Positions 9,522 to 19,173 of a stretch of DNA of 64,000 bases are shown here, piece by piece. The position numbers and the translations under genes are program-made. The notes below the pieces were generated by a model. That model was not told the origin of the DNA, made no database searches, and was given only the letters and a program-made list of their open reading frames with translations. The stretch is from the NCBI GenBank assembly GCA_001606155.1, contig LODT01000006.1:372001-436000 (forward strand), written 5' to 3'. This DNA is from Tieghemostelium lacteum (taxonomy: Eukaryota; Evosea; Eumycetozoa; Dictyosteliales; Raperosteliaceae). Within the stretch, counting starts at the first letter, position 1, and each line of letters starts with the position of its first letter.

Positions 9522-11165
9522 ATGGCGAGAACAAAAAAAAAAAAGAATAACACAGCACAACTATTGACATTAAAGAATCTCATTAATTCTAAATCAACTG
9601 CAATAGCTGTTGTAAATTCACTATCAAATGAAACCAATCAAATCTTAATGGGAAATGAGCTGCAAAGAAGCATGATTCAACAATCCATGAATAATATTAG
9701 ATCATCATCGTTATCAATATATCTTTATCACACAATCTTAAAGATGATTGCAACAACAAAAAATGACAATATTGAAGTGAGACGATATTATGATAGTTGT
9801 AAACTAAACTATGCATTGGTTTGTCATGGTTGGTTCAGAATTTGTCAACAAATTCAAAATTCATTGAAAAATGATGTTGGAAGATTTTTCGGAAATGAAA
9901 TAGAGAGATTGGAGTATTGTAGTAACCCTAATAATATCTACCATTGGATGGGTAAAGAACAAATAAGATACAAATTTAACAGTTTCAAAAAGTCACCATT
10001 TAGTTTGTATCAATTTGAAAATGTTAAATATTTGACATTATATTTTGGCGATTTGATAGAATTTGTCAATGGTTTGACAACTTACAGAGAAAACAACAAC
10101 AATATATCAATAGAAACTATCGAAATATATAACATTAAAGATGAGAGTATAAATTGGATACTGTTGAATTTTGTCAACCAAATCAAAATTCCAAATGTTA
10201 AATATTCTTTCAAATTTGTAATTGATGAGTTTGGAGATAATCCTGATTCTTGGGATGGTGTTGAATATGGACTCCGAAAACCATCTACCATTGATCAACT
10301 ACATGAGATAAACTTTGAAACTGATGCATTACATCTTGCATCATACACATCAGAAAATGCATTTGATAGTTTCAAATATCTCATTATGTTATTGGACCCA
10401 ATATCACTAAAATTGAAATCCTACGGAGACACTGAAGACAGAAACCCAATCATTGATATATTTCACAGTATTTCAATTCACAATCACCAATATCAAAGAG
10501 TTAATATCGATATTACACCAATTCCATTGAATGCATTCTATAGATTTCTTCTTCAACCTAACATTCACACTTTAAAAATTGGATTATTATTTCACCAAAT
10601 ATTCACATTTTACCACAACAACGACGACAGCAACAACAATGATAATGATAATAGAGTATTTTCAACAGAATATTATGATGAGTTGGACAAACGCATTGAG
10701 GATAACTCTCTATTTTGTGAAGGTTATACCTATTATGATAATAGCCCTAATAAAGTTCATTCACACGATCTTTGGAATAAATGTAAAGATCTAATGAAAA
10801 ATCACAAGACATTAACCAATCTTTCACTAAAAGAAAGTGAACATTGCTATACCTATAGCCATTATGATAATAAACCCACAAATATAACAACAGAGTTTAT
10901 TGAAGACTTTAAAGAATTACTCCACTCCATCAGTCCAAACATTTCAAAATTACAATTGCGAATGAAATTTCTAACAGCTGAAATACTTACAAATTTCCTT
11001 GATACCAATCACACCCTGAATACCATTATTCTTGATAATGGACATTTTAAATTTGAATCTGATGAATCTGATGAATCAAATGGAGTTCTAGAACCAAAAC
11101 AAATAATCAAAACAAACAACAACAATATCGAAATTAAAATAAAAATCCCAAAAGAATATTTGTAA
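9522..11165 (+). CDS. F-box-like dictyostelid protein of unknown target
   Basis: Single exon, 547 residues, ATG at 9522. The N-terminus is basic (ARTKKKKNN). Around residues 65-115 lies an F-box-like stretch (LSIYLYHTILKMIATTK and LVCHGWFRICQQIQ) that opens many large dictyostelid families. The rest is a long array of irregular leucine/isoleucine-rich units (FENVKYLTLYFGDLIEF, KNHKTLTNLSLKESE, NFLDTNHTLNTIILD) consistent with a diverged LRR-type solenoid, broken by a short Asn/Asp-rich insert (~residues 370-385). No enzymatic motif is visible. By analogy it may be an SCF-type adaptor, which is inference. It begins after the promoter region shared with the divergent IPT/TIG gene. Confidence 0.8.
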   Translation: MARTKKKKNNTAQLLTLKNLINSKSTAIAVVNSLSNETNQILMGNELQRSMIQQSMNNIRSSSLSIYLYHTILKMIATTKNDNIEVRRYYDSCKLNYALVCHGWFRICQQIQNSLKNDVGRFFGNEIERLEYCSNPNNIYHWMGKEQIRYKFNSFKKSPFSLYQFENVKYLTLYFGDLIEFVNGLTTYRENNNNISIETIEIYNIKDESINWILLNFVNQIKIPNVKYSFKFVIDEFGDNPDSWDGVEYGLRKPSTIDQLHEINFETDALHLASYTSENAFDSFKYLIMLLDPISLKLKSYGDTEDRNPIIDIFHSISIHNHQYQRVNIDITPIPLNAFYRFLLQPNIHTLKIGLLFHQIFTFYHNNDDSNNNDNDNRVFSTEYYDELDKRIEDNSLFCEGYTYYDNSPNKVHSHDLWNKCKDLMKNHKTLTNLSLKESEHCYTYSHYDNKPTNITTEFIEDFKELLHSISPNISKLQLRMKFLTAEILTNFLDTNHTLNTIILDNGHFKFESDESDESNGVLEPKQIIKTNNNNIEIKIKIPKEYL

Positions 11166-11353
11166 AACCGAGGTTTTTTGAAGTTTATCCTTTATCTTCA
11201 AAATGGGTAGATTTTTTAAATAGTGAAATCAAATAAAATGATGGTTATAAAAAGAAATACTCTCCAATGAAACTATCAAAATTCATTTTGTTAAACCATC
11301 TTTAATTATAAATTTCTAGAAACAAAATGTCGAATGCCGGCGTATTTTAAATA

Positions 11354-12973
11354 TTAAAAAGGATATTCACAAGTAACACCGTTACTTAAGAGAAATAATT
11401 TATTTTCTGAATCTTCTTCATCATCTTCAGATTGCAAAAAATTACAATCGTTTTCAACGACTTCTACCAATCCTTTGAGAAGTTGAGTGACATGAAATGG
11501 AATTGGATCTTCCCACTCATCGATAAATAGTGTATCAATAGTTGAAAGATGTTGAAATGCATTTAATGGAAAGTTGGGGTTTGCAATTCTATTAAATCTA
11601 AGGTTAGATAGATATGAAATACCTGTTGCAGTGACATTATCCTCACCTTTCCCAAGTTCGAGTGCCTTGACATTGGGAATATTCTTTAGATGTTCATCTG
11701 TTGTTTCTCCACGCAATACAATTTCATCAATGCCATTTAAATATTTCATTCCTTGAGCAGTAATTTTACAATATAAGATTTCAAGTCTCTGAATTGGTAC
11801 TTGGCTTAGATATTGCAATGAGAGATCAGTTATTAGATTACTGTCCAAAACGAAAATTTCAATCACACCAGCATTGGGATCTCTGTTATCAATCATTTGT
11901 TTAATACCTTGGTCAGTATACCTAGTATTAATTTCAAAGCTATCGAATTCCAGTCTCTGAATTCTTGTGAATTGTGATAGTATCTCATCTGATAGATCAC
12001 GGCTACTTTCAACCCCATCAATATGTGTTAGCAATGGTAAATGTGAGTAGAAGTTGACTGGATCCCAATCATTTTCAAGATGATCATAGTTTTTCATTGA
12101 AACTTTAACTTTTGGGATCTTGGAAAAACATTGATAAGAGTCAAAATATTTATTTGGTTGAATATATTTCAATGATTTTCCAAGATCAATACTCTCCAAT
12201 GTGTTACAAAGAATTTGAAAACAGTCACCTCGTACTTTGGGGCATTCAGAAATGAATAAATCTTGTAACATAGTGCAATGTGAGAGTGATCGGTCAGTAA
12301 TCTCTGAGAGATTGTAAACAACCAATTTAGAAAGTTGATGACATAGTGCTATTAATCCAATATCTGTCACTTTATCACTGTTTTTTAGAGATAATATTTT
12401 TAGTTTTGATGATTTGGAGAGATTCAATAGAATTTCATCATTAATAGATTTACTGTTTAAACACAACTCTTGAAGTGATGAAAAGTGTTTTTGTGAGAGA
12501 AATTGAAGAATGTGTGTTGGTAATGTTATAGGAATGACTTCTATGTGGGGTTTGCTTTTCACGGTGCTTTTGTAGTAACGTGAAGGACCTCCTTCTTCTA
12601 TCTCAAAGTATTTTCTTATAGTGGTACATGTAGTTTTCAATGAAATGATATGATCATAGTTATCGAATTTCATAAACTGTGAAGATAGTCGATCTAAATG
12701 CAATCTCTTTATCCTCTGATAGATTCCTTTTAATGATTCTATATTATTATTAATGGTTGTTATTTGATAGTTGTTGAGTATTAGTTCATCATTTACAACA
12801 GTTGATAAATGTTGTAGCACAGAATCTTCATCATCTTTTGGACAATTAAAATTTTGTAGTTCTAATATATCAATACTCTTTAATTGTAATATATATTCTA
12901 TATTGGGGCTGTATAATACTAGTTTATGTACAACAGAGAAATATTTGATTATTTCTACCATACTCTTTCTCAT
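11354..12973 (-). CDS. Leucine-rich-repeat protein, tandem family copy A (N-terminally truncated)
   Basis: 539 residues from the ATG at 12973. It is a close relative of the genes at 16319-18085 and 19174-20919. LRR units of the AMN1/cysteine-containing type are plain: SSLQELCLNSKSINDEILLN, KLKILSLKNSDKVTDIGLIA, YNLSEITDRSLSHCTMLQDL, FISECPKVRGDCFQILCNTL. Compared with copies B and C it lacks the first ~57 residues (MDQFQAVFNNKFIRLKILNN onward). Homology stops just upstream of the shared Met, where remnants of a DNase II gene begin, so both its 5' coding part and its promoter were replaced. Whether it is still transcribed is unknown. The end (GVTCEYPF) also differs from the other copies. Confidence 0.75.
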   Translation of the reverse strand: MRKSMVEIIKYFSVVHKLVLYSPNIEYILQLKSIDILELQNFNCPKDDEDSVLQHLSTVVNDELILNNYQITTINNNIESLKGIYQRIKRLHLDRLSSQFMKFDNYDHIISLKTTCTTIRKYFEIEEGGPSRYYKSTVKSKPHIEVIPITLPTHILQFLSQKHFSSLQELCLNSKSINDEILLNLSKSSKLKILSLKNSDKVTDIGLIALCHQLSKLVVYNLSEITDRSLSHCTMLQDLFISECPKVRGDCFQILCNTLESIDLGKSLKYIQPNKYFDSYQCFSKIPKVKVSMKNYDHLENDWDPVNFYSHLPLLTHIDGVESSRDLSDEILSQFTRIQRLEFDSFEINTRYTDQGIKQMIDNRDPNAGVIEIFVLDSNLITDLSLQYLSQVPIQRLEILYCKITAQGMKYLNGIDEIVLRGETTDEHLKNIPNVKALELGKGEDNVTATGISYLSNLRFNRIANPNFPLNAFQHLSTIDTLFIDEWEDPIPFHVTQLLKGLVEVVENDCNFLQSEDDEEDSENKLFLLSNGVTCEYPF

Positions 12974-12989
12974 AATTTTATTTTAAAAT

Positions 12990-14244
12990 ACTTACAATCA
13001 AACCCGATCTAGTATTTTGGGTGTAATCTCTGTTTCCATCACCAACACATACTAAATTTGATTTTGTACTGAATGCTATTTTATCATGATGGAAGTGCTC
13101 ATTTCCGAGATTTTCATAATCCCAAACTACATGTTGTAATATTGCATCTTTTGAATAAATTGATCCAAAACCTCTTTTGGAATGTCTTTTTGTAATGTTA
13201 GATATTAATTTATGAAATTCGATTTAAAAGTTACATACGTGAGTGATAATGTTAAAATTCTCTTTTAATATCCTTGTTAATTTCCACCAAGCATCAACTC
13301 CCAAATCATTGACTGTATGAGTCTTTACATCTAAATCAATATGTCTTTGTGACACTAATGAATTTAAATTTCAAAAATATTAGTAAAATTTTCTATTTTA
13401 AATTGATTTTTAAATTTAAAAATGTACCTGTTGCATAAATATCAAAATTTCCAATATTAGAAACTTTTTTGAAACAAACATCAAAATTGGAAACAGATAA
13501 TAAATCCTTAGTTATTTCCATTGGATCACTTTTAATTGATTTATCATGACCAAAAACACCGTTTACACACTTATCATCCTCTTTAAATTCCCATGAGATA
13601 TCTATGTCGATAGGAGGGGTTGTTCTGGCCCGTCTTAGCTTCTTTCACTTTATCGTCAATACCTTTATAAAATTGTAAATTTGGTTTAATAATATTATAG
13701 GCTTTTAATAAAGTATCAACATCTATTAAGTGAAATGGTTAATATCTAATTTAGACAATAATTAATAATCATTCATACCTATTTTTGATTCCAAACTAAT
13801 ACATATCATATGTTGGGTGTGACTAACCCCTAAGGGGGTATTTTCAATAAAGTTGTTATGGAATTCTGGATATGTATGTAAGAGTACAAATCCGCTCTGA
13901 AGATTTTCATTTAATACTAAAAAACTCTGAGCAAATATTAATATAAAAATTTCTATTTATATACAATTATATACTATACTTTATGATGTGCATAATTTGA
14001 ATTTCCACCAGAATCTGAAAATGCAAATATATGAGTTTTTTTAATAGCTTTTATATTTGCAAAAAGATTATCATAAACATCTTGGAAGTTAACTTCTTTT
14101 TCGGTAACTTCTTCATCTCCATCATAGAAATAATGTATTTTGCTAATAGCAGGTCTCCCTATGATCAGGACATTGATTAGCACCATTGATAAAAACAATA
14201 AAATTTATCAAAAATAATAATATTACAATTGTAATATTTCTCAT
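12990..14244 (-). pseudogene. DNase II-like gene remnant abutting LRR copy A
   Basis: No single long frame, but minus-strand pieces in the right order resemble DNase II, the acid lysosomal endonuclease. There is a signal peptide from the ATG at 14244 (MRNITIVILLFLINFIVFIN), then SNYAHHKVSFLVLNENLQ and GFVLLHTYPEF, aligning with the GHTKGV...VHSVPNFP region, and SHTQHMICIS. The last part reads NEHFHHDKIAF and LVCVGDGNRDYTQNTRSG, aligning with DHSKWCV...TCVGDMNRN. Several short introns with proper GT...AG ends can be placed. Frame is lost at least twice (between the signal peptide and the mature start, and near 13,620), and the sequence ends at a GTAAGT donor against LRR copy A without a last exon. 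I read it as a decayed gene whose 3' end was lost when the LRR copy arrived. Confidence 0.72.
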
Positions 14245-14259
14245 TATTTTTTTGATTTT

Positions 14260-14640
14260 AATTCCGCTCTATTAAAATTATTAACAAAAGCAAAAATTAA
14301 AATGAATATTGATAACAAAATGTGACAATGGAATAAAAATTTTCAAATAAAAATATGGATAAAAAGTTTTTAAGAGGTAAATGATGTAAAAACATCAGTT
14401 TTTATTTTGATTGGATCTGGTTATTTTTCAAAAACGAATTTGTGCAAAAATAAAAATTCCTTTGTAAAACAATCCAAAAAAAACCCTTTGCCAATCAAAT
14501 CCAAATATATCTCTTCAAAAATGTCTGTATATAAAAATGACAACAACATTGAAATTTTTATCTGAATTATATCTAAAATAATTGATAACCATCTATTCAT
14601 CAATTAGTATTTTTTTATTTTTTCATTAGAAATTTATTAC
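14260..14640. repeat. Duplicated upstream flank, copy 1 (pairs with 20985-21335)
   Basis: The stretch upstream of the first surface-protein gene shares diverged blocks in the same order with the stretch upstream of the second (tgtgacaatggaata, tttcaaataaaaat, atcagtttttat, atctggt...atttttcaaa). It shows that flank and gene were duplicated as one segment. It probably contains the gene's promoter. Confidence 0.7.
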
Positions 14641-14652
14641 AACTCATTTAAA

Positions 14653-15625
14653 ATGTTTAAATATTTTATACTGTTAATTACACTATTTTATTGCATTGAA
14701 TTAATAAATTCAACATGTAATATATCAAACTATATTGCAGATAGTTGTGAAAATAATATTTATATATTCTCCAATGAAACAATGACAATTGAAAATCAGT
14801 TTGATTTGGGATCAGATAAATATGTTCAATTCACTGGCTCAAATGTGACTTTTATAAACACAAACATTTCAATGATTACCAATAATCAAAATGAAAACTT
14901 TAGATTGAAGGTGAATGATGTATTTTTTATTGAAACAAACTTTTTCTCTGTGAAAACCAATATACTTTTTTCTGGTGTTCAATCATTAATTGTCAAAACT
15001 ATAGATTATCAGTTCCTTGACTCTGAGAATGGTAGTATTATTGAAAAAATGGGACATCTTCAACCTGACAAATATGGTTGTGTAATTAATTCCACTGGGT
15101 TATCAAGTTTTAAAGCAATGTGTTCACCAGGACCTTTAACAAGTATGTGTTCAATCTTTTGAAAAAAGAAATTGTTAAACTAACTCCTATTAAATTAAAG
15201 AAACAATTTCTATATTTGTTAGTGTTAAAGGTTATTTACCAAAAGATTCATTTTTTTACCATTATTCAAAGAAACTTGAAATTCAAGAAATACTTGGTGG
15301 TACAGATGCATTTCCATTGTCAAGAATTGGTGTGAGTTTTTTTGACATCAATACAACTTCACCAAGCTATACTTTAATAATTGATCTTTTAGGTAGTTTA
15401 CCAATCTATCCAGATGCCAAAGATTTTTATAAACTGATAACCATTGAAAAATTAAAATCATATGCTGTGATAAATACAAAATCAGATTCATCAATATTTA
15501 AAATTGAGAATGAACCAGTTAATACAACTACCACAACTACCACAACTAGCATCAATAGTTCAGCTACTCTTTCTACTAATTCATTCTATTTAATTTTAAT
15601 ATTAACAACATTTTTGTCTTTGTAA
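14653..15625 (+). CDS. Secreted, probably GPI-anchored surface protein, copy 1 (two exons)
   Basis: Exon 1 (14653-15142) and exon 2 (15201-15625) join in phase 1 across a 58-bp GTATGT...AAG intron with a CTAAC branch-like motif, giving 304 residues. It starts with a signal peptide (MFKYFILLITLFYCIELINS). The ectodomain has many N-glycosylation sequons and a strand-repeating pattern (VQFTGSNVTFINTNISMI, RLKVNDVFFIETNFFSVK) that could form a beta-helix. A Thr-rich stalk (TTTTTTTTSINSS) and a C-terminal hydrophobic tail (FYLILILTTFLSL) with no basic anchor suggest GPI attachment. No known domain is recognised. A near-identical copy lies at 21336-22308. A cell-surface role is inferred from architecture only. 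Confidence 0.8.
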
Positions 15626-15732
15626 AATAAACATGATTGATATTTTTTAATGATAGATATCATATTTGATTATTTTGTTATCTATAAATCTCTTAGACGA
15701 ACCAATTTAATGTTATTTTTGTTTGGATTATG

Positions 15733-16260
15733 CACGTTTTTGATATCTACACTGGTGAGGGTAAAACAACCAATCTATTTCAATTTAGTTTTTGCGAGAA
15801 TGATAGTATATCTGTAATCCAAGATACCTGCGGACGACTAGAATATACTATCCCAAAGACATATATGCATCACTCCATCCCTCATGTAGATACGAAGCTA
15901 TAACAGAATACAAGTCAACTTCTCAAATGTCATCTTCCGAAGTTGCTACCAAAGCTACATTGTGGCAAGTTCACGATCGATAAACAGTATTTCAGAGGGT
16001 TCACTCTACAAAACTGATGCCAAATGCCTGTATCTAAAGTTCATATGCACAGCTACAATTTCCACCCAAACTTTTTACATTCTATCTCACAGATGGAGAC
16101 AGTTGAGGATATGTTTAATGTAATTCAACTCTATGGATTACATTATTACAAGTCAGTGTCCCTAGGAGGAAAACTATCACAAATCACTGTGATTTCAGAG
16201 GAAACAAAAGAACTATTTTCATCATCAGAAATCAAAGATTCATTGGCATTGTCAAATATT
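15733..16260 (+). pseudogene. Broken MACPF-family copy (fossil 1)
   Basis: A decayed plus-strand coding relic related to the one at 18411-19120. The recognisable part (16094-16250) encodes the MACPF-like signature DMFNVIQLYGLHYYKSVSLGG. It is broken in several places and ends against the 3' side of LRR copy B. The similarity to fossil 2 suggests recent duplication followed by decay. Confidence 0.6.
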
Positions 16261-16285
16261 TTAATTATTAAATACAGCCATTGTA

Positions 16286-16303
16286 CCCATTCGACCATTC
16301 TAC
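16286..16303 (+). repeat. 18-bp junction motif, copy 1
   Basis: CCCATTCGACCATTCTAC, lying just before the 3' end of LRR copy B. An exact copy is at 19131-19148 and an inverted exact copy at 22507-22524. Confidence 0.85.
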
Positions 16304-16318
16304 TATGGGCGGTGAATT

Positions 16319-18085
16319 TTAAGCATATGTACAAGTAACACCGTTTCTTAAGAGAAATAATTTATTTTCTGAATCTTCTTCATCATCTTCAGATTGCAAA
16401 AAATTACAATCACCAGTGTTTTCAACGACTTCTACCAATCCTTTGAGAAGTTGAGTGACATGAAATGGAATTGGATCTTCCCACTCATCGATAAATAGTG
16501 TATCAATAGTTGAAAGATGTTGAAATGCATTTAATGGAAAGTTGGGGTATGAAATTCTAATAAATCTAAGGTTAGATAGATATGAAATACCTGTTGCTGT
16601 GACATCATCCTTTTTACTCCAAAGTTCGAGTGCTTTAACATTAGGAATATTCTTTAGATGTTCATCTGTTGCTTCTAGATCCAATTCAATTTCATCAATG
16701 CCATTTAAATATTTCATTCCTTGAGCAGTAATTTTACAATGTATTGCAAGTCTCTGAATTGGTACTTGGCTTAGATATTGCAATGAGAGATCAGTTATTA
16801 GATTACTATCCAAAATGAAAAGTTCAATCACACCAGCATTGGGATCTCTGTTATCAATCATTTGTTTAATACCTTGGTCAGTATACCTAGTATTAATTCC
16901 ATAGCTATCGAATTCTAGTCTCTGAATTCTTGTGAATTGTGATAGTATCTCATCTGTCAGATCACTGCTACTATCAACCCTATCAACATGTGTTAGCAAT
17001 GGTAAATGTGAGTAGAGGTTCACGGGATCCCAATCATTTTCAAGATGATCATAGTTATCCATTGAAACTTTAACTTTTGGGATCTTGGAAAAACATTGAT
17101 AAGAGTCAAAATATTTATTTGGTTGAATATATTTCAATGATTTTCCAAGATCAATACTCTCCAATGTGTTACAAAGAATTTGAAAACAGTCACCTCGTAC
17201 TTTGGGGCATTTTGAAATGAATAAATCTTGTAACATAAAGCAATGTGAGAGTGATCGGTCAGTAATCTCTGAGAGTTTATAAACAACCAATTTAGAAAGA
17301 TGATGACATAGTGCTATTAATCCAACATCTGTCACTTTATCACTGTTTTTTAGAGATAATATTTTTAGTTTTGATGATTTGGAGAGATTCAATAGAATTT
17401 CATCATTAATAGATTTACTGTTTAAACACAACTCTTGAAGTGATGAAAAGTGTTTTTGTGAGAGAAATTGAAGAATGTGTGTTGGTAATGTTTTAGGAAT
17501 GGCTTCTATTGGAGTTTTGCTTTTGAAGTAACGTGAAGGGCCTTCTGCATCAAAGTATGATGTATTAGTGATGCATTTAGTTTTCAATGAAGTGATATGA
17601 TCATAGTTATCGAATTTCATAAACTGTGAAGATAGTCGATCTAAATGCAATCTCTTTATCCGTTGATAGATTCCTTTTAGTGATTCTATATTAGTGGTTG
17701 TTATTTGATAGTTGTTGAGTATTAGTTCATCATTTACAACAGTTGATAAATGTTGTAGCACAGAATCTTCATCATCTTTTGGACAATTAAAATCTTGTAG
17801 TTCTAATATATCAATACTCTTTAATTGTAATATATATTCTACTTTGGGTCTGTCTAATACTAGTTTATGTACAACAGAGAAATATTTGATTATTTCTACC
17901 ATATTCTTTCTCATAATTTTATTTAAATTCAGTGTGATTATCATGGTTGGAAGTGTTGATTTTATCAATGTCATCATTCGTGATGAGGTAAACATTAGCC
18001 TTAATAGATCTATTATCCTAGTAATATTATTTAAAATCTTTAATCTTATAAATTTATTATTAAATACTGCTTGAAATTGATCCAT
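16319..18085 (-). CDS. Leucine-rich-repeat protein, tandem family copy B
   Basis: 588 residues, ATG at 18085, the fullest copy of the family. The N-terminal module (VFNNKFIRLKILNNITRIID) resembles the 'FNN-x-IR-xx-I-x-N' opening of many dictyostelid F-box-like proteins, including the related gene at 33669-35333. It is followed by MRKNMVEIIKYFSVVHKLVL and about a dozen LRRs (LKILSLKNSDKVTDVGLIA, VYKLSEITDRSLSHCFMLQD, NLITDLSLQYLSQVPIQRLA, ITAQGMKYLNGIDEIELDLE). The acidic tail SEDDEEDSENKLFLLRNGV is kept in all copies. LRRs of this kind in FBXL/AMN1 proteins bind ubiquitylation substrates; that role is inferred here. The 3' end lies against a MACPF fossil, and the last residues (CTYA) match copy D rather than A or C. 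Confidence 0.83.
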   Translation of the reverse strand: MDQFQAVFNNKFIRLKILNNITRIIDLLRLMFTSSRMMTLIKSTLPTMIITLNLNKIMRKNMVEIIKYFSVVHKLVLDRPKVEYILQLKSIDILELQDFNCPKDDEDSVLQHLSTVVNDELILNNYQITTTNIESLKGIYQRIKRLHLDRLSSQFMKFDNYDHITSLKTKCITNTSYFDAEGPSRYFKSKTPIEAIPKTLPTHILQFLSQKHFSSLQELCLNSKSINDEILLNLSKSSKLKILSLKNSDKVTDVGLIALCHHLSKLVVYKLSEITDRSLSHCFMLQDLFISKCPKVRGDCFQILCNTLESIDLGKSLKYIQPNKYFDSYQCFSKIPKVKVSMDNYDHLENDWDPVNLYSHLPLLTHVDRVDSSSDLTDEILSQFTRIQRLEFDSYGINTRYTDQGIKQMIDNRDPNAGVIELFILDSNLITDLSLQYLSQVPIQRLAIHCKITAQGMKYLNGIDEIELDLEATDEHLKNIPNVKALELWSKKDDVTATGISYLSNLRFIRISYPNFPLNAFQHLSTIDTLFIDEWEDPIPFHVTQLLKGLVEVVENTGDCNFLQSEDDEEDSENKLFLLRNGVTCTYA

Positions 18086-18410
18086 TGCTATACTGTGGAA
18101 AATTTTTATTTAAATTAAATTTTAAAATATTTATTTTATTGTTTTTTTTTTATATTTATAAAAATGACAATTTACCAAAACGTGAGAAAAAAAAAAAATC
18201 AAAATAATTCATTAATATGCGAAAACACCATCAAAATAAAGATAACACAATAAAAAAAATAACATTCAGTATTTTGAAATATTGACATTATAAATAACTA
18301 ACTAACTAGTTTAATGATCATAGTAAAGGTTAGAAAAGCTTTTATTTAAAAATATTTAATTTAAACGTTGAATATGGTGCACCTCGATATCATTTACATC
18401 AACTTCCATC
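18086..18410. other. AT-rich spacer
   Basis: Roughly 325 bp between the start of LRR copy B and the second MACPF relic. It is A/T-rich with homopolymer runs and has no supported coding. It probably carries the copy B promoter. Confidence 0.5.
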
Positions 18411-19120
18411 GAGGCGTAATCAACAAGACTTTTTACATTCTATCTCACAGGTGGAGATAGTTGAGGATATGTTTAATGTAATTCAACTCTATGGATCATA
18501 TTATTACAAGTCAGTGTCCCTAGGAGGAAAACTATCACAAATCACTGTGATTTCAGAGGAAACAAAAGAACAATTTTCATCATCAGAAATCAAAGATTCA
18601 TTGGCATTGTCATTCTCTGCCTCCGTTTCATCACCGATAATGAAGGTTTCGGGAAGCTATTACACTTCACAAGATAACGAGGTATCTGTTCAGACACAAA
18701 CATCCTTCAATTCCAAGACTGTAAAGACCAGTGTAATCACCTATGGTGGTGCCCCTGGAGCCTATTCTAGTGATGAAGAAGGTTCAATTTCATCATTTGG
18801 TAATTGGGCATCATCGCTTGACCAACATCCAATATTGCAACGGTATCAATATAATAGAGTATTGAGAGAGTGTGCCAATGAATAACAACTCAATTTTATT
18901 GGAAGTTGAAAAGGAAATTGATATTCCAATTACTGTTGGTAATATTATCAGTGTGATTGTTAATGTTCTCTCTGTTCAAAACACTGTAGATGAAAAAGAT
19001 GAGCAAGCAAGTACCACTCCATTCATTGACATCTTTGATTTCTACATCACTCAGAAAGTATGTGAAAATGAAAATTATAATTATTTATATACATTTTCTT
19101 TCTCTTGTCAAATATTTTAA
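18411..19120 (+). pseudogene. Broken MACPF-family copy (fossil 2)
   Basis: Plus-strand relic of a membrane-attack-complex/perforin-fold protein, better preserved than fossil 1. It keeps the signature region DMFNVIQLYGSYYYKSVSLG, a membrane-inserting-hairpin-like stretch (SFSASVSSPIMKVSGSYYTS) and the VITYGGAPGAYSSDE segment typical of the family. It lacks its 5' part and has a few breaks. It ends at the 18-bp junction motif before LRR copy C. The family assignment rests on motif reading only. Confidence 0.62.
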
Positions 19121-19130
19121 TTATTAAACA

Positions 19131-19148
19131 CCCATTCGACCATTCTAC
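19131..19148 (+). repeat. 18-bp junction motif, copy 2
   Basis: Exact copy of the 16286-16303 motif, again just before the 3' end of an LRR gene (copy C). Both copies are preceded by the same tattttaattattaaa stretch. Confidence 0.85.
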
Positions 19149-19173
19149 AATGAGGGCCGGTTTATTTTTAATA

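Noticed and set aside
17712-18074. 120-codon plus-strand frames opposite the LRR genes (also near 12,771, 20,546 and 23,556)
   Set aside because: They are conserved only because the LRR coding strand is conserved; they are the reverse frame of the N-terminal LRR region.
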